Positions 33,138 through 39,999 of a DNA stretch of 47,726 nt are shown in pieces. The notes beneath the pieces were generated by a model. That model was given only the letters and a program-made list of their open reading frames with translations, was not told the origin of the DNA and searched no databases. A program made the position numbers and the translations under genes. Position 1 is the stretch's first letter. Every line of letters begins with the position of its first letter. This stretch comes from Acidobacteriaceae bacterium (GTDB lineage Bacteria > Acidobacteriota > Terriglobia > Bryobacterales > Bryobacteraceae), in contig JAFAMM010000187.1 in NCBI GenBank assembly GCA_019233375.1, positions 1 through 47,726 of the forward strand. Reading direction: 5' to 3'.

Positions 33138-33641
33138 TCAGGATCGCTGTAGCTCGGCGAGCAGATCTTCAAGCCGGTCATAGCTGATGCCCGCCCCCTT
33201 TGCCATTCCGGACGCGATAACCATGTCACGAACCTCGATCGAGGGATAGCTGACGGTGGCGGTGAGGCGCGTATTTCCACCCTCGTCCGTCAGTTCGGCG
33301 GTGACCACCGAGACGGTGTCAGGAAAGTCCTCGAAGATCTCGGTGAATACGACACGGCTTGGCGGCGTGACCTCGCGATACTCGCCATGGAAGGCCGCCT
33401 CTCCTTTCAGATGACGATTGACGAAGCGCCACCGGCCGCCGGGACGGAGGTCAATTTCGCACACCGGAACCGAGTAGCCTTCGCCGAGACGGCCCCACCA
33501 CTGCTTGACATGCTCGGGTTTAGTCATTGCCTCAAAGACTAAGTGCCGCGGCGCCCGGAAGAGGCGCGTCAGGCGGATCTCGTTACCGGAAGGCGTTGTT
33601 ACCGTGAAGCTTTGGCTATTTACTGTGCTGCTTCCTACCAT
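33138..33641 (-). CDS. AHSA1/SRPBCC domain protein
   Basis: 167 residues of the START-like AHSA1 fold: RLFRAPRHLVFEAMTKPEHVKQWWG, then the beta strands DLRPGGRWRFVNRH and VTAELTDEGGNTRLTATVSY, and a C-terminal helix YDRLEDLLAELQ. The ligand-binding cavity of this family has unknown cargo. ATG at 33641 follows an AGGAGAAGAAG element; it overlaps the ArsR gene end by 26 bp. ArsR-AHSA1 pairs are widespread, with the repressor controlling both. Confidence 0.9.
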   Translation of the reverse strand: MVGSSTVNSQSFTVTTPSGNEIRLTRLFRAPRHLVFEAMTKPEHVKQWWGRLGEGYSVPVCEIDLRPGGRWRFVNRHLKGEAAFHGEYREVTPPSRVVFTEIFEDFPDTVSVVTAELTDEGGNTRLTATVSYPSIEVRDMVIASGMAKGAGISYDRLEDLLAELQRS

Positions 33642-33990
33642 GACTCTTCTTCTCCTTTTTCTGTGTTGCGTGCAGTTGTTGTACGTACTCATCCAAGCGG
33701 TCAAGCCGCTCTTCCCAGATTTGGCGGTAACGTTCGGTCCACTCGGAAACTTCTTTCAGCGGTGCGGCCTGGATCCGGCACTGCCGCCACTGTGCCTGCC
33801 GCGTTTGTGCGATGAGACCTGCGCGTTCGAGCACACGGAGGTGTTTTGAGACCGCGGGCATGCTCATTGGAAACGGCTTTGCAAGCTCGCCCACAGAGCA
33901 CTCGCCGGCCGCCAGACGGCTGAGGATAGCTCTACGGGTGGGGTCGGCGAGCGCCGCAAAGGTTGTGGTTAATCGATCGGCCGGCGGCAT
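33616..33990 (-). CDS. ArsR-family transcriptional regulator
   Basis: Winged-helix repressor, 124 residues: FAALADPTRRAILSRLAAGE, then the recognition region CSVGELAKPFPMSMPAVSKHLRVLERAGLI. The metal-binding ELCVC-type box is absent, so it is not an arsenic or metal sensor of the classic kind; this fits the AHSA1-linked subgroup (SdpR-like). It probably represses its own operon through the A+T-rich dyad just upstream. Confidence 0.93.
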   Translation of the reverse strand: MPPADRLTTTFAALADPTRRAILSRLAAGECSVGELAKPFPMSMPAVSKHLRVLERAGLIAQTRQAQWRQCRIQAAPLKEVSEWTERYRQIWEERLDRLDEYVQQLHATQKKEKKSHGRKQHSK

Positions 33991-33995
33991 TATAT

Positions 33996-34054
33996 TTAAC
34001 TTATTAGTTAATTAACCTATCAGTTATATACATCGGCGTAAGGGCGCGTGTCAA
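33996..34054 (-). promoter_or_regulatory. Promoter and operator of the arsR-AHSA1 operon
   Basis: On the minus strand: -35 TTGACA (34054-34049, perfect), 18-nt spacer, -10 TATATA (34030-34025). Immediately downstream is a perfect dyad TTAACT-TATT-AGTTAA (33996-34011), ending 5 bp before the ATG. AGTTA-type half-sites recur at about 34022 and 34067. The layout fits autorepression by the ArsR protein. Confidence 0.72.
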
Positions 34055-34099
34055 GGAAAAAATCACTAGTTAATAAGGGGCGAGCGAGGCGTCGCGATG

Positions 34100-34996
34100 T
34101 TAGGCCTTCACCGCAGGTCTCAGTTCGACGGCAAGGATACCCGCCAGGATGAGGGCGCCGCCGATGGCAGAGGCCCAGGTAAGGCGCTCGCCGCCGATGG
34201 CGATGGCGGTGGCGAGAGCGAATACGGGTTCGAGCGCGAAGATGAGGGCGGTGCGGGTGGGCGTGGTGTATTGCTGGCCCCAGGTCTGGAGGGCGAAGGC
34301 TATCGCGGTGGCAAAGATGGAAGTGATGCCGAGGGCCAGGATGACTGCGCGCGTCCAGTGAACGTGCGGCGGCTCCAACACGAGAGAAGAAGCCGACAAA
34401 ACAGCCGCACACGCGATCTGCCCCAAAGCCACTGCTTCAAAGCGTTCGCGCTGCGAATAATAACCCAACACCAACAGGTGAAACGCGAACGCGACGGCAC
34501 AGCCGATGGTGAGCAGGTCTCCTTTGTTCATGTGAAAGCGACCGCCGAGAGAAGGGAACGTGAGGACGATCATGCCGGAGGTTGCGATCAAAATGCCGCC
34601 GAATTCTCGCGCATGGGGCCAGCGGCGGTACACACAGGCGGCGATGAGGGGCACGAGGACGATATAGAAGCCGGTCAGGAACCCCGAGTTGCCGGCGGTT
34701 GTGTATTTGAGGCCGAAGGTTTGAAGGATGTAGCCGAGCCAGAGGAACAGGCCGGCGAATGCGCCTCCCCACAATCCGCGCCGCAGCAATAGTGGCTTGG
34801 TGTGCCGCAGCGGGCGCGCGAACATGGCGATCATGCAGGCGGTGGCAAGACTAAAGCGAATGGCCAGGAAACAGACGGTGGAGATGTCGGCCAGCGCGCG
34901 TTTGACGAACACAAAAGTGGCGCCCCAGACGAGAGCCACGAAGGCCAGGACACAATCTGCGAGCCACCGCGGGGGCGGCTTATGGAGGCGGTTCAT
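34100..34996 (-). CDS. DMT-family (EamA) transporter
   Basis: Inner-membrane permease of 298 residues with ten predicted spans in two EamA repeats (LAFVALVWGATFVFVKRAL at the start; ITSIFATAIAFALQTWGQQ and ALIFALEPVFALATAI in the second half, the typical EamA block). The ATG at 34996 overlaps the preceding peptidase stop (ATGA), which sets the start; a longer frame to 35200 would run inside the peptidase gene. Substrate unknown; coupling to a peptidase suggests export of an amino acid or dipeptide product, which is inference. Confidence 0.92.
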   Translation of the reverse strand: MNRLHKPPPRWLADCVLAFVALVWGATFVFVKRALADISTVCFLAIRFSLATACMIAMFARPLRHTKPLLLRRGLWGGAFAGLFLWLGYILQTFGLKYTTAGNSGFLTGFYIVLVPLIAACVYRRWPHAREFGGILIATSGMIVLTFPSLGGRFHMNKGDLLTIGCAVAFAFHLLVLGYYSQRERFEAVALGQIACAAVLSASSLVLEPPHVHWTRAVILALGITSIFATAIAFALQTWGQQYTTPTRTALIFALEPVFALATAIAIGGERLTWASAIGGALILAGILAVELRPAVKA

Positions 34997-36285
34997 TCCG
35001 CGGGATGGACGTGAATCCCGCTGGAGTGCCGTTGGACAAGGGCCGCAAGCACAAGAAGAATACGCCGAAGGCCAAGATCGCGGCCATCGGGGTGGTACCA
35101 TTCCTGGCCGGTGTGCGCGCCGCCGCCGCTGCCGCCGACTCCAATGGAGATAGCGGGCAATCCGAGCGAGAGCGGTACGTTGGCATCGGTGGACGCGCAA
35201 TCGAGGCGAGAGCGGATGGTTAGGTGCGCGTCGACAGCCTGCACAGCGCGGAGGAGCGGCGCAGCGGGATCCAGCTTCCCGCCGGGGCGCGAGCCGAGTT
35301 CCTTCAGCTTCGCGGTGAGGCGGCCGACGCGCGCGCTGCGATTCTCGCGTTCGAGGCCGCGCTCCATCGCAGGTGCAAGCAGCGAGGTCATCTCCTCGAG
35401 CAGTTCGGGGTCTTCAGAGCGGAGGTCGAGCTTGGCGCGGGCGGCGGCGGGGATGGAGTTAATGCTGGTGCCGCCTTCCACAAGGCCGAAGTTATAGGAA
35501 CAGCGCGTAGGCCGTCTGGCATCGGCCTTCGCTTCGGCGGTGTCGACAAAATCGCTGATGAGCTGGCTTAAGGCATGGACCGGGTTAGGCGTGCCGTGAT
35601 CATTCCAGCTATGGCCGCCGGGTCCGGAAAAACTGAGCTCGAACCGGCGGCTGGCCAAAGCCTGGGACGTGACGTGATCGGTTGAAGGGCCATCCAAGAT
35701 GATGAAAGCTTCGATTCCTGAGATCTGCGCCGTCTGCTCGCAGAGGTAGCGCATGCCGCTCAGGTTGCCCTCGCCCTCCTCGCCGACATTTGCGACCAGC
35801 AGGACGGCACCCGCGAGCGGATGTAATTCGGGAATTTCGGCGAGCAGCCGCGCGAGTGCAAGGAGGGCGGACAGCCCGGAACCGTTATCGGAGACACCGG
35901 GCCCGATGAGCCGGCCATCGGGTGCGAGTTGTATATCTTCCGGCCGGCTTGGGGCAAGAACGGTGTCCAGGTGAGCGGAAAGGACGACGACAGGCAAGCG
36001 GGCGGCATCGAAGGTAGCGAGAACGTTGCCGGCGCGATCGAGGCGGGAATTCCACCCTAAATCGCCCAGCCGGTCTCGAAACCACTCGGCGCGCTGCTGT
36101 TCGAAGAAAGTGGGAGCGGGAATCCGGCATAACTGCAGATGCTGGTCGTTGATCCAGACACGTTCACTGGCGAGCCAGCGCTGCGCCTGGGCGATGGCGG
36201 GCTGGCCCGCAAGGTCCGCGACGGCGCGCATTTCCGCGGAGAGGCGCGCCGGGTGCGGCAGCAGAGTCTTGGTTTGTGTCGCCAA
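34993..36285 (-). CDS. M20-family metallopeptidase
   Basis: Two-metal amidohydrolase/exopeptidase, 430 residues, cytosolic. Metal ligands and base: H105 and D107 (SAHLDTV), D133 (VSDNGSG), E169/E170 (NVGEEGEG), D198 (ILDGPS), and a C-terminal His in HTGQEWYHP. A lid domain with GGHSWNDHGTPNPVHAL is present. Nearest types are tripeptidase T-like or carboxypeptidase-like M20 enzymes; the substrate is not evident. It overlaps the DMT transporter gene by 4 bp. Confidence 0.92.
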   Translation of the reverse strand: MATQTKTLLPHPARLSAEMRAVADLAGQPAIAQAQRWLASERVWINDQHLQLCRIPAPTFFEQQRAEWFRDRLGDLGWNSRLDRAGNVLATFDAARLPVVVLSAHLDTVLAPSRPEDIQLAPDGRLIGPGVSDNGSGLSALLALARLLAEIPELHPLAGAVLLVANVGEEGEGNLSGMRYLCEQTAQISGIEAFIILDGPSTDHVTSQALASRRFELSFSGPGGHSWNDHGTPNPVHALSQLISDFVDTAEAKADARRPTRCSYNFGLVEGGTSINSIPAAARAKLDLRSEDPELLEEMTSLLAPAMERGLERENRSARVGRLTAKLKELGSRPGGKLDPAAPLLRAVQAVDAHLTIRSRLDCASTDANVPLSLGLPAISIGVGGSGGGAHTGQEWYHPDGRDLGLRRILLVLAALVQRHSSGIHVHPAE

Positions 36286-36307
36286 AGCAGTCCCGATCCC
36301 GAAGTGT

Positions 36308-36329
36308 AGGGCAGGTAAGTGACTGCCCT
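36308..36329. terminator. Inverted repeat between esterase and M20 gene
   Basis: AGGGCAG/CTGCCCT, a perfect 7-bp stem with an 8-nt loop, begins 6 bp after the stop of the leftward esterase gene. The minus-strand tail (ACACTTC) has few T residues, so termination is uncertain. Confidence 0.4.
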
Positions 36330-36334
36330 GTCTT

Positions 36335-36970
36335 TCAGGCTAACGTGCGAAGCCAGGCAGCCGCTACTGCTATATCGCGCTGGGTGAGCGCGTGGCCGGC
36401 GGGCTGCCACTCGAGGGTGACCTGCGCACCGCCGGTGCGGAAGAGAGCGGCCAGTTGCTGTGGCTGAGTACGCGGCACGATGGGATCATGATCGCCGTTC
36501 AAGAGCAAAATATGCCGGCCGTGCAAATCGGGAAGCTGCGCGGGCTGAAACGGCAGCATGCCGCGGATCAGGATGCCGCCCGCGAGCGCATGCGGGGAGC
36601 GTAACAACAGACTGGCGGCTATATTCGCGCCATTCGAAAAGCCGAGGGCCAGGAGCCGGAGTTTATCGATGTTATAGGCAGCGGCGGCACGCTCAATGAA
36701 CCGCTCCAACTCCGCGGTGCGAAATTCGAGATCGGCCTGATCAAAGACGCCCTCGGAGAGGCGGCGAAAAAAACGCGCCATGCCCTCTTCGAGCACCTTG
36801 CCGCGCGGGCTGAGAAGGGCGGATTCCGGAGCGATCATGCGGCCGATGGGGATCAAATCGCTTTCATCTCCGCCTGTGCCATGAAGCAGGAGGATGGGCG
36901 GCGCGGCGGGATTGGCCGCGGGTTCGAAGCGGTGTATGAACCCGAGGTCCGCAGCGGCTGGGGCGCTCAT
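36335..36970 (-). CDS. Alpha/beta-hydrolase, carboxylesterase (MhqD/YtpA-like)
   Basis: 211-residue serine hydrolase of the phospholipase/carboxylesterase group. Oxyanion region LLHGTGGDESDL (28-39), nucleophile S112 in GFSNGA, acid D162 in GDHDPIVP, base H193 in AGHAL. It overlaps the dioxygenase gene by 4 bp. In B. subtilis the mhqED operon pairs an MhqD hydrolase with a ring-cleaving dioxygenase for quinone resistance, and this pair has the same two families. Confidence 0.9.
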   Translation of the reverse strand: MSAPAAADLGFIHRFEPAANPAAPPILLLHGTGGDESDLIPIGRMIAPESALLSPRGKVLEEGMARFFRRLSEGVFDQADLEFRTAELERFIERAAAAYNIDKLRLLALGFSNGANIAASLLLRSPHALAGGILIRGMLPFQPAQLPDLHGRHILLLNGDHDPIVPRTQPQQLAALFRTGGAQVTLEWQPAGHALTQRDIAVAAAWLRTLA

Positions 36971-37911
36971 GCGGTCGCCGGCTCCACGCGCGGCAGAGTC
37001 AATTGCGGAAGCATTTGTTCGAGCCTCGGGCGCTGTATTTCGTACCCGGCCGGGAGCATGAGGCTTTCGCCAAGATGTTCGAGCGGCTCATCGACAGCGA
37101 AACCGGGGCCATCTGTCGCGATCTCAAACAACACTCGATTGGGCTCACGGAAGTAGATGGAGTGGAAATATTTTCGATCCATGACGGGCGAAACACCGAC
37201 CGCGTGCTGAGTCAATTTGGATCGCCACTCGCTTTGCGAAGCATCATCGGGGGCGCGGAACGCAACGTGGTGAATTGTTCCCGAGCCCATTTGTCCACGG
37301 GCACTCGCGTTCGAAACGACATCGACAAAGCTCGTTCCGACCGTGAAACGCGCGCGTTCCGGCTGTTCTATTGCGTTCGTGAAGCCGAGCGTTTGAGTGT
37401 ACAGCGGTACGGAGGTATCTACGCTAACGACGCTGAGTGTCACCCCATGAATGCGCGAAATGGCGTGATCTTTCGCGATTCCCGAATGAGGCCAGTGCCG
37501 GAAATCGTGCGGCCCGGCAGTGCCTACGAGTTCAAGACGCATTCCATCCGGATCCGCAAAGGAGAGTAGGCGGGAGCCAAATCGATGCTCTTCCGTAACA
37601 GCAACACGGAAGGAGTGCAGGCGTTCGCGCCACCAATCGAGAGATCGCTCGGAGATTTCGAAGGTTAGCGCAACCGCCTCACCTGTACCGGCGCGCCCGG
37701 GCTTCGCTCCCGGCCATGCGAAGAACGTGACGAGCGAGCCGGGGCTGCCCGCCAGATCTCCGTAGTACAGGTGGTAACTGCTGGGGTCATCGAAGTTTAC
37801 GGTTCGCTTAACGAGCCGGAGACCGAGCACTCCGGAGTAGAAATCGAGGTTGCGCTGCGCATCACCGGTGATCGCGGTGACGTGATGAATTCCAAGAAGT
37901 TGGTTTTGCAT
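36967..37911 (-). CDS. Ring-cleaving dioxygenase, VOC superfamily (MhqE/MhqO-like)
   Basis: Extradiol-type Fe or Mn dioxygenase with two tandem VOC modules. First: GIHHVTAITGDAQRNLDFY (8-26). Second: the HGVTLSV and GTIHHVAFRA blocks and the metal-ligand Glu in RVLFEIATDGPGF. About 314 residues matches MhqO/CatE-like proteins. I chose the ATG at 37911 because homologues begin here; an upstream ATG at 38007 is in frame, but neither has a good RBS. It overlaps the esterase gene, giving a two-gene aromatic/quinone detoxification unit by analogy. Confidence 0.88.
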   Translation of the reverse strand: MQNQLLGIHHVTAITGDAQRNLDFYSGVLGLRLVKRTVNFDDPSSYHLYYGDLAGSPGSLVTFFAWPGAKPGRAGTGEAVALTFEISERSLDWWRERLHSFRVAVTEEHRFGSRLLSFADPDGMRLELVGTAGPHDFRHWPHSGIAKDHAISRIHGVTLSVVSVDTSVPLYTQTLGFTNAIEQPERARFTVGTSFVDVVSNASARGQMGSGTIHHVAFRAPDDASQSEWRSKLTQHAVGVSPVMDRKYFHSIYFREPNRVLFEIATDGPGFAVDEPLEHLGESLMLPAGYEIQRPRLEQMLPQLTLPRVEPATA

Positions 37912-38105
37912 GCGGGCAAAGGAGGGACTACTTTGGTTGGATGTAGAGCCGATGAAAAAGGTGCGGACGCGCGAGAGCAGGGCCAATAAGTGTTCGATCG
38001 GATACATGACGGTAATGAGAGCCGGGGAAGAGGCAATAGTGATAGGTCGCGTTCGATACCTTCCAACATGTGTGCGGCGAAGGTATGCTAACTGGCGAGA
38101 GGATC

Positions 38106-39488
38106 ATGCCACGCTCCCTGCTGGTTCTGTCGTTGATGCTTGCGTTGCGGGCGGTTGCCACATCGCAGATCGCGAGCGCTCCCTGCAGGCCCGTGCATTT
38201 GACCGCGGAGCAGGATCATCAGCGCATGATGGACCTCCTCCACATCCAATCCCTTCGTCCGGGTGCGGATCCTAAGCATCCGGACTCGCCGAATGCCGTC
38301 AACTATGACGAAGCCAAAGCGAATCCATACCCCGATGTTCCCGACCCGCTTCGGCTAGAGAACGGACGCGAAGTGACCACCGCAAATATGTGGTGGCAGA
38401 AGCGCCGTCCCGAACTAATCAAAGATTTCGATCGCGACGTCTATGGGCGCGTTCCGTCCGACGTGCCGGCGGTTCATTGGGAAGTGAGCAGCTCCGGTGA
38501 AGGGCAGGAGGGCGACATCCCTGTTATTAAGAAGAGTCTCGTGGGCCAGGTAGACAACTCCGGTTGCCCGGCGATCTCCGTGAACATCGAACTGACGCTG
38601 ACCACACCGGCGAAGGCAGCCGGCGCAGTCCCGGTCATTCTCGAACTTAGTTGGAAGCGCGTTTTCACGAACGCTCCGGCTCCGCGACATCCGACATGGC
38701 AGGAGCAAGTGCTTGCTAAAGGCTGGGGCTACGCTGAGATTGTTCCCACCTCAATCCAGCCTGATAACGGGGCAGGTCTCACGGAAGGAATCATTGGCCT
38801 GGCAAACAAGGGACAGCCACGGAAGTTGGATGATTGGGGCGCGCTGCGTGCCTGGGCGTGGGGCGCGAGCCGGGCGCTGGATTATTTCGAAACAGATAAG
38901 TCAGTCGATGCGCATCGAGTGGGAGTGACGGGGCACTCGCGTTATGGCAAAGCAGCGCTGGTTGCGATGGCGTATGACCAGCGCTTCGCAATCGCATACA
39001 TCAGCTCCTCGGGCGAGGGCGGGGCACGGCTGCATAGACGAAATTATGGCGAGATTCTCGAAAACGTAGCGGGCACTGGCGAGTACCACTGGATGGCCGG
39101 GAATTTTTTGAAGTATGCGGGCCCGTTGACGCCTAACGATCTTCCGGTTGATTCTCATGAGCTGATCGCACTGTGCGCGCCGCGTCCGGTCTTCATCGGG
39201 GTGGGTTCGCCGGTGGCCGGAGATGGCTGGGCAGACGGGAAGGGGATGTTCCTGGCGGCTGTTGCCGCGGGGCCGGTATACCGGCTGCTTAGCAAGCAAG
39301 GGTTGGAAACGAAAGAATTTCCGCCGGCGGGCACCGCGCTGATGACGGGCAGCGTGGCGTTCCGCGAGCATTTGGAAGGGCATACGCCGGCTCCTAACTG
39401 GCCGTACTTCCTCAACTTCGCTGGCCGGTTTCTCGGCACGCCGGATTCCCCGGCGCCACGCCGCGACGGCGATCCGCGTCTATACTGA
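38106..39488 (+). CDS. Secreted CE15-like glucuronoyl esterase
   Basis: 460 residues with a signal peptide (MPRSLLVLSLMLALRAVATS). The catalytic serine is S278 in VTGHSRYGKAAL, the CE15 form of the nucleophile elbow, with SSSGEGGARLHRR after it and the base H426 in EGHTPAPNWPYFL. CE15 enzymes cleave ester links between lignin and glucuronoxylan. In CE15 bacteria the acid residue varies. A GAGAGG element lies 4-9 nt before the ATG; an upstream in-frame codon at 38070 is less likely. Soil-polysaccharide degradation fits the presumed lifestyle. Confidence 0.88.
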   Translation: MPRSLLVLSLMLALRAVATSQIASAPCRPVHLTAEQDHQRMMDLLHIQSLRPGADPKHPDSPNAVNYDEAKANPYPDVPDPLRLENGREVTTANMWWQKRRPELIKDFDRDVYGRVPSDVPAVHWEVSSSGEGQEGDIPVIKKSLVGQVDNSGCPAISVNIELTLTTPAKAAGAVPVILELSWKRVFTNAPAPRHPTWQEQVLAKGWGYAEIVPTSIQPDNGAGLTEGIIGLANKGQPRKLDDWGALRAWAWGASRALDYFETDKSVDAHRVGVTGHSRYGKAALVAMAYDQRFAIAYISSSGEGGARLHRRNYGEILENVAGTGEYHWMAGNFLKYAGPLTPNDLPVDSHELIALCAPRPVFIGVGSPVAGDGWADGKGMFLAAVAAGPVYRLLSKQGLETKEFPPAGTALMTGSVAFREHLEGHTPAPNWPYFLNFAGRFLGTPDSPAPRRDGDPRLY

Positions 39489-39504
39489 AAGTTAACCCCG
39501 AAGT

Positions 39505-39975
39505 ATGAACACCTACCTGAAATTCGGCATTCTCATGGCCGTGATTGTGGGATCGCTGGTCTGGCTTGCAGTCGGGGGGGTCAAAGATACGAAGACGTAT
39601 TACAAGACGATTGCCGAGCTGCAGCAGATGGGCGCGAGCGCGCAGGGCGAGAGGCTCCGCGTGGGCGGCGATATTCAGCCGGGCTCGATTGTCAAAAACG
39701 GTACGCAGGTTTCGTTCACGCTTCATCAGGGCAGTCAGAAGCTGAATGTCATCTACACGGGCGCGGACCCGTTGCCGGATACCTTTCGTGATAACGCGCA
39801 GGCCCTGGCGGACGGCCGCTTAGGTCCGGACGGGGTGTTTGTAGCCAGCAAAATTCAGGCTAAGTGCGCATCCAAATATGAAGCGAAGCCTTCGCAGAAA
39901 GGCCTGTCGCACAGCGCCCCGGATTCGCGGGCGAGCGATGGCGCGCTTACTGGCCGGGCTCTCTCGCACGCGTAG
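39505..39975 (+). CDS. ccmE: CcmE haem chaperone, Cys-type variant
   Basis: Periplasmic haem carrier anchored by one N-terminal span (LKFGILMAVIVGSLVWLAVGG), then an OB-fold (RLRVGGDIQPGSIVKNG; VSFTLHQGSQKLNVIYTG; PDTFRDNAQALADG). The haem-binding motif reads CASKY (C121-Y125), so Cys replaces the usual His of HxxxY. The 30-residue C-terminal tail is Ser/Arg/Ala-rich. 156 residues. It is the first gene of the ccm operon, 24 bp before ccmF. The variant motif is known from Desulfovibrio and archaeal CcmE. Confidence 0.92.
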   Translation: MNTYLKFGILMAVIVGSLVWLAVGGVKDTKTYYKTIAELQQMGASAQGERLRVGGDIQPGSIVKNGTQVSFTLHQGSQKLNVIYTGADPLPDTFRDNAQALADGRLGPDGVFVASKIQAKCASKYEAKPSQKGLSHSAPDSRASDGALTGRALSHA

Positions 39976-39999
39976 ATAACTAAGTTCGTTTCCGAGGCT

